A stretch of 64,000 nucleotides of DNA, taken from Streptomyces coeruleorubidus (GTDB taxonomy: Bacteria; Actinomycetota; Actinomycetes; Streptomycetales; Streptomycetaceae). The first letter of the stretch is position 1, and the number at the start of each line of letters is the position of its first letter. The DNA lies in the NCBI RefSeq assembly GCF_028885415.1, contig NZ_CP118527.1:7626001-7690000 (forward strand), written 5' to 3'. The notes under the pieces are model-generated. The model searched no databases and was not told where the DNA came from. It saw only the letters and a list, made by a program, of their open reading frames with translations. The position numbers and the translations under genes are program-made. This document shows, one piece after another, positions 20,061 through 31,144 of the stretch.

Positions 20061-20168
20061 TAACGGGGGGAGGCTCCAGGGGGGCCCGGGAGCATGGCCG
20101 GCCGGTGCGCGGCAGGCGCCCTGACGGTGTGTTGCCACCGTCGCGGGCGTGGCGTCACCGGGGCAGTG

Positions 20169-21644
20169 TCACTGCTGGTGCAGCCCGCGTCCGGCCAGGG
20201 TCAGGAACGCCTCGCCGACCGCCTCCGACAGGGTCGGGTGCGGGTGGACGTGCCGGGCCACGTCGGACGGCTCCGCGTCCCAGCCGACGATCAGCTGGCT
20301 CTCGGCGATCATCTCCGACACGTGCGGGCCCACCAGGTGCACGCCCAGCACGCGTCCGCCGCCGGCCTCGGTGACGACCTTCACCATGCCGCCCTGTCCG
20401 TGCACCATGCCCTTCGCGACGGCGGTCAGCGGCATGCTGTTGGTCTCCACCTCGTGCCCACGCGCGCGTGCCTCGGCCTCGCTCAGACCGACGGCGGCGG
20501 TCTGCGGCGACGAGTACGTGACCCGGGGCACGGCCGCGTAGTCCACGGGCGCGGACGGCACGCCCGCCAGCGTCTCGGCCACCAACAGCCCTTCCGCGAA
20601 CGAGGCGTGGGCCAGTCCGAGCGACGGCGGTGGCAGCAGGTCGCCCACGACGTGGATGCCGGGCACGGCCGTCTCCAGCCGGTCCCAGTCGGCCGGTACG
20701 ACGAAACCGCGCTCGTCCGTGGTGAGGCCCGCGGCGGCGACGTCCAGGCCGTCGGTGACCGGGGCCCGTCCGACCGCCACCAGCAGCCGTTCGGCCTCGA
20801 CCGTGAGGGTCTCGCCCCGGGCGGTACGCACGCGTGCCCGTACCCCGTCGTCGAGGACCTCGGCGTCCAGGAGCCGGGCGCCGGCCCTCACGTCGATGCC
20901 GCGCTTCTTCAGACCGCGGGTCAGATGCCGGCTCACCTCGGCGTCCTCCAGCGGCACGATCCGGTCGGCGGCCTCCACCAGGGTGACGTCGGCGCCCAGG
21001 GAGCGGTGGAAGGAGGCGTACTCCACGCCGATCGCACCGCCTCCGAGCACGAGCACGGACGCCGGGAGCCCGGGAGCGAAGAGGGCGTCGTCGCTCGTCA
21101 CCACGCGCCGTCCGTCCGGTGCGAGCCCCGGGAGTGTGCGTGGCCGTGAGCCGGTCGCGAGCACGAGCCCACGGCGTGCGGAGAGGTCGTACACCCCGGG
21201 TTCGCCGTGCACGCCGGGTTCGCCGTGCCGGCCGGGTTCGCCGTGCCGGCCGGGTTCGCCGTGCACGCCCTCCACCCGCACGGAGCGCGGCCCCGTCAGC
21301 CGCGCGCTGCCCCTCACCACCCGCACGCCCGCGTGGGCGAGATGGGCCTCCACGCCCCTGTGGTTGCGGGCCACGATGTCGTCGCGCGTGGCCACCAGGG
21401 CCGGCCAGTCGACGGTGTCCAGCGTCGCCTTCACGCCCCAGCGCTCGCGTGCCTCGGCGATGCCGTCGACGAGTTCGGCCGCGTGCAGCATCGCCTTGCT
21501 CGGGATGCAGCCGCGGTGCAGACAGGTCCCGCCGACCTTGTCCCGCTCGACGAGCACGACGTCCAGACCGAGGGCCGCGGCGCGCAGGGCGGTGCTGTAA
21601 CCGCCCGTGCCGCCGCCGATGACGATGACGTCCGGTGTGTTCAT
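20169..21644 (-). CDS. lpdA: Dihydrolipoyl dehydrogenase
   Basis: 491 residues. FAD-binding VIVIGGGTGGYSTALRAA at the N-terminus, redox disulfide in GGTCLHRGCIPSK, NAD-binding VLVLGGGAIGVEYAS, a second FAD motif IHVVGDLL, and the C-terminal dimer-interface active base in HPHPTLSEA. It reoxidises lipoamide of 2-oxoacid dehydrogenase or glycine-cleavage complexes, passing electrons to NAD. No E1/E2 genes are near, so it serves complexes encoded elsewhere. It carries an in-frame array of four HGEPG hexapeptides (about residues 127-150), an insertion not typical of the family. ATG 21644 is divergent from a LysR gene, which may control it. Confidence 0.93.
   Translation of the reverse strand: MNTPDVIVIGGGTGGYSTALRAAALGLDVVLVERDKVGGTCLHRGCIPSKAMLHAAELVDGIAEARERWGVKATLDTVDWPALVATRDDIVARNHRGVEAHLAHAGVRVVRGSARLTGPRSVRVEGVHGEPGRHGEPGRHGEPGVHGEPGVYDLSARRGLVLATGSRPRTLPGLAPDGRRVVTSDDALFAPGLPASVLVLGGGAIGVEYASFHRSLGADVTLVEAADRIVPLEDAEVSRHLTRGLKKRGIDVRAGARLLDAEVLDDGVRARVRTARGETLTVEAERLLVAVGRAPVTDGLDVAAAGLTTDERGFVVPADWDRLETAVPGIHVVGDLLPPPSLGLAHASFAEGLLVAETLAGVPSAPVDYAAVPRVTYSSPQTAAVGLSEAEARARGHEVETNSMPLTAVAKGMVHGQGGMVKVVTEAGGGRVLGVHLVGPHVSEMIAESQLIVGWDAEPSDVARHVHPHPTLSEAVGEAFLTLAGRGLHQQ
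21196..21267. repeat. 18-bp tandem repeat inside lpdA
   Basis: CCGGG recurs at 21196, 21214, 21232 and 21250, an exact 18-bp period. Units encode [V/R]HGEPG in the lpdA frame. It is a likely slippage-prone length polymorphism. Confidence 0.9.
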
Positions 21645-21664
21645 GACCTCAGCCTCCGCCGGGC

Positions 21665-21688
21665 CATTGCCATGAGTCCAAGGCAATG
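21665..21688. promoter_or_regulatory. Perfect palindrome between lpdA and the LysR gene
   Basis: CATTGCC (21665-21671) and GGCAATG (21682-21688) are perfect complements spaced by 10 bases in the 87-base divergent gap. This fits a LysR recognition site for the adjacent regulator. Confidence 0.6.
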
Positions 21689-21731
21689 TTCTTGTGGAAT
21701 CGATGCAGGGCGTTTATGGGAGGGGCCGTCC

Positions 21732-22682
21732 ATGAGCCTGCGGCAGATGGAGTACTTCCTGACGGTCGTCGAGGAGGCGTCCTTCACCCGCGCGGCCGAG
21801 CTCCTGCACGTCTCGCAGCCCGCGCTGTCCCACCAGATCAAGGCCCTGGAACGGTCGGTCGGCGGCGCGCTGCTGGAGCGCATGCCGCGCGGCGTGCGCC
21901 TGACCCCGATGGGACGCGCCTTCCGGCCGCACGCCGAACTCGCCGTGCGCAGCGCCGCGCAGGCCCGCCGCGCGGCCCGCGCCGCAGCCGGTGCCGAGGG
22001 CGGTGAACTGCACATCGCCGCCGTCCACTCCGTCGCGGTCGGTGTCCTCCCGGACGTCTTCGCCCGCTGGCGCGCCGCCCATCCGCGCGTGCTGCTGCAC
22101 CTCCACGAGTACGCTTCCTCGCCGGCTCTGGAGGAACAGGTCGAGCGGGGCGCGGCCGACCTCGCCGTCGGCCCCGCACCCGCCGACTGGCCGGGGACCG
22201 TCGTGCCGGTCGGCGAGGAGGACATCGTCCTCGTGGTGCCCTTCGACGACCGTTTCGCCGGCCGTACGACGGTGACGCTGCCCGAACTCGCCGACCGCCC
22301 CTGGGTGCGCTGCGCCATGGAACCCGTCGTCCGGGGCGAACCTTTCCTCGACTGGGTCTGCGGCCGTGCCGGATTCACCCCGCGCACCGCCGTGTGCACC
22401 GAGCACAGCTCCACGGCGGTACGGATGGCCGCCGCCGGGGTGGGCGTCTGCGCCGTGCCCTCGCACCTCGTGCGCGACGCGGTCGGCGACGGCTGCGTCG
22501 TCCTCACCCCCGACCCAGCCTGGAAGCGCACCCTGACGGTCTTCTCCCGACTGCCACCGACCGGGGCGGCCGAGGCCTTCGTGAACCTGCTGCAGTCGGC
22601 CTGGCCCCACCAGCGCGTCGCTCCCGCCGCACCGCTGCGCGCGTACGAGGACTGTCCTGAGGCCGGACCCGCGGTCGCCTGA
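21732..22682 (+). CDS. LysR-family transcriptional regulator
   Basis: 316 residues. The N-terminal winged helix-turn-helix (about 1-60) has the classic EYFLTVVEEASFTRAAELL and SQPALSHQIKALERSVGG. The C-terminal co-inducer-binding domain starts near EGGELHIAAVHS. ATG 21732 follows GGAGGGGCC. Divergent from lpdA across a palindrome-bearing gap, it is the likely regulator of lpdA or itself. The effector is unknown. Confidence 0.92.
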   Translation: MSLRQMEYFLTVVEEASFTRAAELLHVSQPALSHQIKALERSVGGALLERMPRGVRLTPMGRAFRPHAELAVRSAAQARRAARAAAGAEGGELHIAAVHSVAVGVLPDVFARWRAAHPRVLLHLHEYASSPALEEQVERGAADLAVGPAPADWPGTVVPVGEEDIVLVVPFDDRFAGRTTVTLPELADRPWVRCAMEPVVRGEPFLDWVCGRAGFTPRTAVCTEHSSTAVRMAAAGVGVCAVPSHLVRDAVGDGCVVLTPDPAWKRTLTVFSRLPPTGAAEAFVNLLQSAWPHQRVAPAAPLRAYEDCPEAGPAVA

Positions 22683-23177
22683 GCAGGGCAGGGGAGGGGT
22701 GGGTGGTGGGGTGCCACGCGCTGCCACGCGCGGACCACGCGTGCGTGACGCCGCGACGCCCGGGGCCGCCCCGGCGCCAGCCACGCGCGGGCGCCGCGCT
22801 GCGGTGCCCCGCACGCGCTCGCGGTGCCGCCCTCCCACGCGTCGCATGCCGGCGGCCCCGGCGCCACGCTATGCGCGAGGGCCGCGCTGCTGTGTCCCGC
22901 ACGTGCTTCCGGAGCTGAGCCGGGTCCGGCGGCGGGTCGCCCTGGCGCGGATCGACGCCGGGGATGCGCGTGCCGCGCTGCCGTGCCCTGTGTGCTTGCC
23001 GCGCCCCGCACGCCCGCTGTGCCGCCCTCCCGTGCCTCGCATGCTCGCTCAGCGTGCCGCGCTGCCGCGTGCGTCGCACGCCCGCTTGCCCTGCCGCGCC
23101 GCGTGCCCCGCACGCCCGCTTGCCCTGCCGCGCCGCGTGCCCCGCACGCCCGCTTGCCCGCCGCAATAAGCCCCGCC
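22683..23177. repeat. Gene-free, low-complexity GC repeat region
   Basis: No gene is supported in these 495 bases between the LysR gene and treY. The DNA is built from degenerate words such as CCGCGCTGCC, CGTGCCCCGCACG and CGCGGTGCC. At 23075-23160 there is a near-exact 34-bp tandem repeat (starts at 23075, 23109 and 23143; 2.5 copies). Open frames here are Arg/Pro/Ala-rich artefacts. It may act as a transcription barrier or be a replication-slippage product. Confidence 0.7.
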
Positions 23178-25547
23178 TCAGTCGCCCACCCGCTCCAGCA
23201 ACGCCACCGGCACCCGCGCGAACAGTTCCTCCACGCGCGCGTGCCCTGTGAACTCCCGCCCGGGTTCCAGCACATCCGCCCAGCGCCCCGGCGGCAGCGG
23301 CAGCCGGGTGTCCTGCCAGCCGCCCGCCTCCGCGAGCCGGAGGGACAGGCGGGTGACGGCCGTCAGTGCCTCGCCGGAGCGGACGAACGCCAGGCAATGC
23401 TGTGCCGCCGGTCCCTCGGCCGGCAGCGGCATGTACGTCGCCGTGTCGCCGAAGGCGTCGGGGCGTCGCGCCCGCAGGCCGAGAGCCGCCCGCGTCATCG
23501 CCACCTTCGCTCCGGACGTCACGTCTGACTCCTCGGGCGGGAAGCTCACCGCCCGCCGGTTGTCGGGGTCGACCAGCGCCCGGTACTCGGCCTCCGTGCC
23601 CTGGTAGACGTCCGGCACGCCCGGCATCGTCAGCTGGACCAGGGCCGTGCCCAGCACGTTCGCCCGGATGTGCGGCTCGAGAGAGTCCCGGAACGCGGCG
23701 ACCCGCTCACTCGGCGCCCCGCACGGCCCGGCCGCCACGAACCGCGCCACCGCCTCCTCGTACGGCGGCTCCTGCTCGGTCCAGCTGGTGAACAGGCCCG
23801 CCTCGCGTACGTGCTTCAGCAGCGCCCCCTGCACCCGCTCGGGGGCCCCCGACGCCGGGCCGAGCCCGAACACCGTCTGCCAGGCTGCCCAGGCCAGTTG
23901 CGCGTCCGGCACGCCCTCGCCGGTGCGTGTCACCTCGGCGAGGACGTCCGCCCAGCGGTCCGGGCACTCGGTGAGCACGTGCAGCGCCGCCCGGACGTCG
24001 GCACTGCGCTTGGTGTCGTGCGTCGAGGCGACCGTCCCGCTCACCGGCCAGTCGCGCTGCACGCGCGCGCAGTACGCGTGGAACTCCTCCGGCGACAGCG
24101 CGGGACGGCCGGGGTTCCCGCCCACCTCGGTCGCCGACAGCAGCGGCACGTAGCGGTAGAACGCCGTGTCCTCCACGGACTTCGCCCGCAACGCCGACGA
24201 GGTCTGCGCGAACCGCGTTCGGAACTCCACCTGCGCGGGCCCGTCGCCGTAGCGCCCCAGCACGAGGTCCCGTACGACGTCCACCGCACCGGCCTCCTCG
24301 GGCACGGTGAAGGCGAGCCGGGCCTCGGCGGCGGCCTCCTCGGTGACCACGGACGCCGCGTCGACGGACTCGTACGGCCGGTAGACCTCCATCCGCACCA
24401 GCAGCTCCTGGAGCGCGGTGCGCAGCGCCCAGGGCGCGCGGTCGCGCAGCGCCGGCTCCGGCGAGGTCGCGCACAGCCGGGCCGCCACCCGCACCAGCCG
24501 GTCGGTCTCGGTGGCCAGCTCGTGCGTGAGGACCTTGTACGCCGCCCGCCGCACCGTCGCCTCCCACTGCCCGCCCCGGTCCGTCTGGGGGGCCGCGAAC
24601 CGCCGGTACTGACCCAGGAGGTCCCCGAACCCGGCGGGGTCCGTGAAGACCCCGTCCACGTGCCGCAGGGCGTCGTAGCCGGTGGTGCCCGCGACGGGCC
24701 AGGCGGCAGGCAGGTGCTCACCGTCGGCGAGGATCTTCTCCACGACCGTCCAGCGGCCGCCGGTCGCCTCGTGCAGCCGCCGGAGGTAGTCGTCGGGGTC
24801 GGCGAGCCCGTCGGGATGGTCGACGCGCAGCCCGTCGATCACGCCCTCGTGGAGCAGCTCGAGGATCTTGTCGTGGGTGGCCTCGAACACCTCGGGGTCC
24901 TCCACCCGCACCCCGATGAGTTCCGAGATGCTGAAGAACCGCCGGTAGTTGAGCTCGGTCCGGGCCAGCCGCCACCACACCGGGCGGTACCACTGCGCGT
25001 CCAGCAGGTGCGGCAGAGGCAGGTCCTCGGTGCCCTCGCGCAGCGGGAACGCATGGTCGTAGTAGCGCAGGACGTCACCGTCGACGCGCAGCTCCCCGAG
25101 CACCTCGCCCAGCGGCCCGCCGAGCACCGGCAGCAGCACCTGGCCGTCCTGGGCCTCCCAGTCGATGTCGAACCAGCGCGCGTACGGCGACTTCGGGCCC
25201 TCGCGGAGCACCTCCCACAGGGTTCGGTTGTGGCGCGGGGCCATGGCCATGTGGTTCGGGACGATGTCCACCACCAGGCCGAGCCCGTGCTCGCGCGCCG
25301 TGCGCGCCAGCGCCCGCAGTCCCTCCTCGCCGCCCAGTTCCTCGCGCACGCGCGCGTGGTCGACGACGTCGTAGCCGTGCATCGAGCCCGGCACGGCCTC
25401 CAGGACGGGGGACAGATGCAGGTGCGAGACGCCGAGCGAGGCCAGATACGGCACGACGGCCGCCGCGGCCCCGAACGGGAACTCGGGCTGCAGCTGCAGC
25501 CGGTACGTGGCCGCGGGCACCACCGGGTCAGGTCGCTCAGGTGTCAT
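23178..25547 (-). CDS. treY: Malto-oligosyltrehalose synthase
   Basis: 789 residues, the family's normal length. The GH13-type barrel starts at once (ATYRLQLQPEFPFG) with VDIVPNHMA, nucleophile in GLRVDHPDGL, acid/base Glu in VVEKILADGE and the stabilising Asp in ASTHDTKRSADVR. It isomerises the reducing-end alpha-1,4 bond of maltodextrins to alpha,alpha-1,1, the first step of the TreY-TreZ trehalose route. It is 107 bases downstream of glgX in the same direction and probably in one operon. TreZ is separate at 13146. Confidence 0.95.
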   Translation of the reverse strand: MTPERPDPVVPAATYRLQLQPEFPFGAAAAVVPYLASLGVSHLHLSPVLEAVPGSMHGYDVVDHARVREELGGEEGLRALARTAREHGLGLVVDIVPNHMAMAPRHNRTLWEVLREGPKSPYARWFDIDWEAQDGQVLLPVLGGPLGEVLGELRVDGDVLRYYDHAFPLREGTEDLPLPHLLDAQWYRPVWWRLARTELNYRRFFSISELIGVRVEDPEVFEATHDKILELLHEGVIDGLRVDHPDGLADPDDYLRRLHEATGGRWTVVEKILADGEHLPAAWPVAGTTGYDALRHVDGVFTDPAGFGDLLGQYRRFAAPQTDRGGQWEATVRRAAYKVLTHELATETDRLVRVAARLCATSPEPALRDRAPWALRTALQELLVRMEVYRPYESVDAASVVTEEAAAEARLAFTVPEEAGAVDVVRDLVLGRYGDGPAQVEFRTRFAQTSSALRAKSVEDTAFYRYVPLLSATEVGGNPGRPALSPEEFHAYCARVQRDWPVSGTVASTHDTKRSADVRAALHVLTECPDRWADVLAEVTRTGEGVPDAQLAWAAWQTVFGLGPASGAPERVQGALLKHVREAGLFTSWTEQEPPYEEAVARFVAAGPCGAPSERVAAFRDSLEPHIRANVLGTALVQLTMPGVPDVYQGTEAEYRALVDPDNRRAVSFPPEESDVTSGAKVAMTRAALGLRARRPDAFGDTATYMPLPAEGPAAQHCLAFVRSGEALTAVTRLSLRLAEAGGWQDTRLPLPPGRWADVLEPGREFTGHARVEELFARVPVALLERVGD

Positions 25548-25654
25548 GCAGACCTACGTACCCGCCCTGCGGCCGTTCGTGTCATCGCCCGCGCCAGGTG
25601 CGCCGCGCGTCGCCCGGACGAGTGGCTCTTTCCGGGCGACGCACGGGTCGGCGG

Positions 25655-27787
<2,133 letters not shown>

Positions 27788-28412
27788 GGATACGACTCTT
27801 TCAGGTGAGCGGCGCCGGTGGGGACGCCTTGGTCCCGAGTCTCCCCGAAAGTGAGGGAACCTCCTATGACTTATGTCCCTCTTACCGAGTGACCAGTGCA
27901 TACGCGTTATGCCGAACCAGTGGGGCAAGTGATACTCCCGGGGCGTTTGGGGGAGTAGGGGAAAGATATGACACGGGGACCCGGTTGCAGCCCGTCCGGC
28001 AGGGGGCCGGTCCGGGCCGGGGCCGGGCGCCCGGGGACGTAGCGGAGGCGCCGGCCGAAGCGGCGAAGGATACGGGCCGTGATCCGCCGGCCGGCGACGA
28101 GACGGAGCGGGGCGGGAAGATCGCCCTGAGCCGGCAGCCGTTCCAGGCGGCGAGGACGCCGACGGGGAGCGCGGCCCGCAGCGCCTTGCCGAACCCGGGC
28201 CCGGCGAGGTCGGCGCCCCGGCGCGCCGAATCGCCCCGCGCGACGTCACCGCTATGAATCAGCTCACTCCGGCTGAGCCCGGACGGCAGAACCGGCACTG
28301 GCCGCCGCACGGTTGAGAACTACCCTGCCCATCCGGCTGCACCGCCGACCGCTCCCGGAGTACCCTTCCTTGATCGTTGGGTGGGGCCTGACGCCGCGGA
28401 GCAGGCGGGAAC
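27788..28412. other. Long intergenic region between glgX and the SAV2148-type gene
   Basis: 625 bases between divergent genes. The part next to glgX (27850-27970) is less GC-rich and probably holds its promoter. At 27990-28250 both strands show open frames with high third-position GC (for example a minus-strand frame reading GFGKALRAALPVGVLAAWNG), so a small unrecognised gene or decayed remnant is possible. No RBS or known domain supports one. Nothing else is evident. Confidence 0.5.
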
Positions 28413-29705
28413 GTGACGCCAGGCCCCTCGGGAGTGCTCGGGGGAGCGGAAGGCGGTGCGCGGGTGGGCTCGGGAGGGCTGGAGCTGCCCCCTGGTGACG
28501 AGGGTCACGAGGGGAACTCCACAGACGTCCCGACCGGTGCCGTGTCCCTGGCACGGCCGATGGACGCGACGGGCTCGATCGGTCCGGAACTGGACTGGGA
28601 CGCCGACGCCTGGCGCGAGGTGCGCACCCGCGCCCAGCGGGCCGGCCGGGCCTACATCTGGCTGAACCTCGTCGAGCAGCGGCTGCGCGCGGTCGTCGCC
28701 GCCGTCCTGCGGCCCGTCTACGAACCCGTCCACGGCGACGACTGGGTGGTGGCCGCCGCCGGACCCGCCGGGCAGGAGTGGGTGCAGCGCGCGGTCGCCG
28801 TACGCGAGGTCAGCCGCCGCAAGGGCTACCTCCTCGACCCGGCCGACGACAACGTCCTGTCCTTCCTCACCCTGCCCCAGCTGCGCGAGTTGATGGTGCA
28901 GCACTGGCCCTGCTTCGAGCCCTATTTCGACGACCGCCGGGACGTCGAGCTCGCCCTGGACGAGCTGGAGGTCACCCGGAACGTCGTCTCCCGCAACCGG
29001 GCCCTGTCCGAGGCCGTCCTGAACCAGGCCGAGCGCGCCTCCGCCCGGCTGCTGGAAATACTCGGCGCGGGCGGTGACGTGCCCTCCGCGCGCCGGCTGC
29101 CCATCGACGCGGTCGAGGACCTGGTCGGCGACCGGTACGCCGACGTGGTCGCCGTCCACCCGGACAGGGTGCGGCTGATGCGCCAGTTCCCCGCCGAGGA
29201 CATCTTCGGCGGCGCCCGCCGCCTCGACGCCATCGGCATCGGCCTCAACCTGCTCGTGCAGAACTTCTCCGGCCGCCGCCTGGTCCGGCTGGCCGAGTCC
29301 GGCTGCCGGGTGCGGCTGCTGTTCCTGAACCCGGCCTCCAGCGCGGTCAAGCGGCGCGAGCGTGAACTGGGCATCAAGCGCGGCGAGCTCAGCCGGGCCG
29401 TCGAGATGAACATCCTGCACATGCGCCGGGTACGGGCCCGGCTGCGCGACCCCGGGGCCTTCGAGATCCAGGTCTTCGACGAGACGCCCCGCTTCACGGC
29501 GTACCTGGTCGACGGCGACGGTGCGGACGGCATCGCGGTCGTGCAGAACTATCTGCGCCGGACCCGTGGCATGGAGGCGCCGGTGTTCGTGCTGCGCAAC
29601 AGCGGCAAGGTGGTCAAGTCGGGCGAGATCGATGAAAGCGGCCTCTTCCCCACCTATCGCGAGGAGTTCGAGGTGATGTGGGCGGATTCGCGGCCGGTGT
29701 CGTGA
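28413..29705 (+). CDS. SAV2148-family HEPN-like protein
   Basis: 430 residues, recognised as the actinomycete SAV2148 family. After a ~55-residue acidic/Gly-rich N-terminus comes a helical HEPN-like part: WLNLVEQRLRAVVAAVL, NVLSFLTLPQLRELMVQHW, FEPYFDDRRDVELALDELEVTRN. In Swt1-type HEPN domains a RNxxxH motif follows; here it reads RNVVSRNRALSE (R189 to R194), so the usual His is Arg. Another Rx5H (R158-H164) exists in the preceding helix. The C-terminal half (from VHPDRVRLMRQFPAEDIF) looks like a second alpha/beta domain involving RRLVRLAESGCRVRLLFLNP. Function unknown; possible RNA-linked role. GTG 28413 is the likely start but lacks a strong RBS. Confidence 0.75.
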   Translation: MTPGPSGVLGGAEGGARVGSGGLELPPGDEGHEGNSTDVPTGAVSLARPMDATGSIGPELDWDADAWREVRTRAQRAGRAYIWLNLVEQRLRAVVAAVLRPVYEPVHGDDWVVAAAGPAGQEWVQRAVAVREVSRRKGYLLDPADDNVLSFLTLPQLRELMVQHWPCFEPYFDDRRDVELALDELEVTRNVVSRNRALSEAVLNQAERASARLLEILGAGGDVPSARRLPIDAVEDLVGDRYADVVAVHPDRVRLMRQFPAEDIFGGARRLDAIGIGLNLLVQNFSGRRLVRLAESGCRVRLLFLNPASSAVKRRERELGIKRGELSRAVEMNILHMRRVRARLRDPGAFEIQVFDETPRFTAYLVDGDGADGIAVVQNYLRRTRGMEAPVFVLRNSGKVVKSGEIDESGLFPTYREEFEVMWADSRPVS

Positions 29706-29869
29706 ACCGTGCCCCGCCATGTAGTGGTTGCGGTGGTTGTGTTGGTCTGGTTGGGGTGGTTTGCCCGGCTGCCGCAGACGGCTGAGCGGAATGCGGTCCT
29801 CTGATTGTCAGTGGTGCATGGGAAGGTGAAGACCACTGGGGGAACGCACCATAGAAGGGGGGGCCGCCC

Positions 29870-30586
29870 ATGGGCTGGCACCGGGAGCTGCTGATCGGCT
29901 TCGACCTGGAGACGACGGGCACGGATCCGCGCGAGGCGCGCATCGTCACGGGAGCCGTGATCGAGGTCAGGGGCGGGGAGCCGATGGGGCGCCGGGAGTG
30001 GCTGGCCGACCCGGGGGTGCCGATCCCCGAGGACGCGGTGGCGGTGCACGGCATCAGCAACGAGCGGGCGGCAGCCGAGGGCAGACCGGCCGACCAGGTG
30101 GCGGACGCCCTCGCCGACGTCCTCACCTCCTACTGGAAGACGGGCGTGCCGGTCGTCGCCTACAACGCCGCCTTCGACCTGACCCTGCTCTCCGCCGAGC
30201 TGCGCCGCTATCGACTGCCGTCCCTGCGCGACCGCCTGGGCGGCGTGGACCCCGCGCCGGTCATCGACCCGTACACCATCGACCGCTGGGTCGACCGCTA
30301 CCGCCGCGGCAAACGCAACCTCGAAGCGGTCTGCGCCGAGTACGGCGTGGTCCTGGACTCCGCCCACGACGCCATGGCCGACGCCCTCGCAGCGGCCCGC
30401 CTGGCCGGCGCGATAGCCACCCGCCACCCCAAGATCGCGTCCCTCGGCCCGGCGGACCTCCACCGCCGCCAGATCGAGTGGTACGCGCAGTGGGCGGCGG
30501 ATTTCCAGAGCTTCCTGCGCGGCAAGGGCGACGCTACGGCCTTGGTGGACGGGGCGTGGCCGTTGCGGGAGTTGGCGGACGCGTAA
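29870..30586 (+). CDS. DnaQ-like DEDDh 3'-5' exonuclease
   Basis: 238 residues. Motifs: Exo I IGFDLETTGTDP (Asp11, Glu13), Exo II VVAYNAAFDLTLL, and Exo III with HDAMADALAA (catalytic His and Asp). All four acidic residues and the His are present. The C-terminal ~45 residues (IEWYAQWAADFQSFLRGKG) are typical of small Streptomyces proofreading-like exonucleases. It probably trims DNA or RNA 3' ends. GGGGGG precedes the ATG. It lies 164 bases after the HEPN-like gene in the same direction. Confidence 0.92.
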   Translation: MGWHRELLIGFDLETTGTDPREARIVTGAVIEVRGGEPMGRREWLADPGVPIPEDAVAVHGISNERAAAEGRPADQVADALADVLTSYWKTGVPVVAYNAAFDLTLLSAELRRYRLPSLRDRLGGVDPAPVIDPYTIDRWVDRYRRGKRNLEAVCAEYGVVLDSAHDAMADALAAARLAGAIATRHPKIASLGPADLHRRQIEWYAQWAADFQSFLRGKGDATALVDGAWPLRELADA

Positions 30587-30622
30587 GCCGCGCCCGCCCG
30601 CCAGAAGGCCCGCTCCCCTCCG

Positions 30623-31144
30623 TCACACCGGTGCGGGCGCCGCGATGCGTTCGATGCGGGGCTTGGCCAGCCGCTCGTAGTCGGCGCCCGAGATGAGGAG
30701 CGAGCGGTCGAGCCGGGCCGCGTTGAAGTACAGCTCCGGCCGGGTCACGACGTCCGGGTCGGCGACCAGTTCGAGATCGGGGTCGAAGCTGAACGGCAGG
30801 ACCGTGCCGGGCACGGCGCGGGCCAGCCGCTCGGCGGTCTCGGGATCGCTGAAGCCCACGTAGCGGGCTGCGAACAACGCCTTGACGGCGTCCAGGTCCA
30901 ACCGCCGGTCCCCGGGGACGACCGCAAGGACGTGCCGTGTGGTGCGGCGGTCCACCTTGACCCGCAGCACGATGCACTTCGCGGCCTCGCAGGCCGGATG
31001 CCCGCGCAACGCGCACACGGCTTCGGTGGCGCCTTCGGGCTCGTGGTCGATGAGGCGGTAGTCGACGGAGGCCGAGTCGAGCAGGGAGATCAGGTGGTCG
31101 TAGGTGTCGTGCCGGCCGGAGTCGTCGTGGGTGCGGTCGGGCAT
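30623..31144 (-). CDS. YbaK/ProX-type aminoacyl-tRNA deacylase
   Basis: 173 residues covering one YbaK/EbsC domain: YRLIDHEPEGAT, HPACEAAKCIVLRVK with the conserved Lys, HVLAVVPGDRRLDLDAVKALF, and GFSDPETAERL. Family members hydrolyse mischarged aminoacyl-tRNAs in trans. The first ~20 residues are poorly conserved and overlap the end of the upstream DMT transporter gene by 55 bases. The two are therefore probably translationally coupled, or a later start is used. Confidence 0.85.
   Translation of the reverse strand: MPDRTHDDSGRHDTYDHLISLLDSASVDYRLIDHEPEGATEAVCALRGHPACEAAKCIVLRVKVDRRTTRHVLAVVPGDRRLDLDAVKALFAARYVGFSDPETAERLARAVPGTVLPFSFDPDLELVADPDVVTRPELYFNAARLDRSLLISGADYERLAKPRIERIAAPAPV

Larger units (their letters stand above)
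18585..20090 (-). mobile_element. IS110-family insertion sequence (boundaries approximate)
   Basis: One DEDD transposase gene with a ~280-base structured non-coding leader on its 5' side and a short 3' flank. No terminal inverted repeats were found, as is normal for IS110. The exact ends cannot be fixed from one copy, because the family leaves only a 2-base core. It lies between an M14 gene and lpd and interrupts no recognisable gene. Confidence 0.75.

Noticed and set aside
23075..23160. CRISPR-like array
   Set aside because: Units are directly adjacent 34-bp tandem repeats without spacers, and no cas gene is near.
22699..23169. Arg/Pro/Ala-rich plus-strand frame
   Set aside because: Low-complexity product of GC repeats. 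No RBS, no family, and similar frames appear on the other strand.
27882..28310. 142-codon minus-strand frame upstream of glgX
   Set aside because: Both strands have similar third-position GC, and there is no RBS or recognisable domain. Kept only as a note in the intergenic entry.
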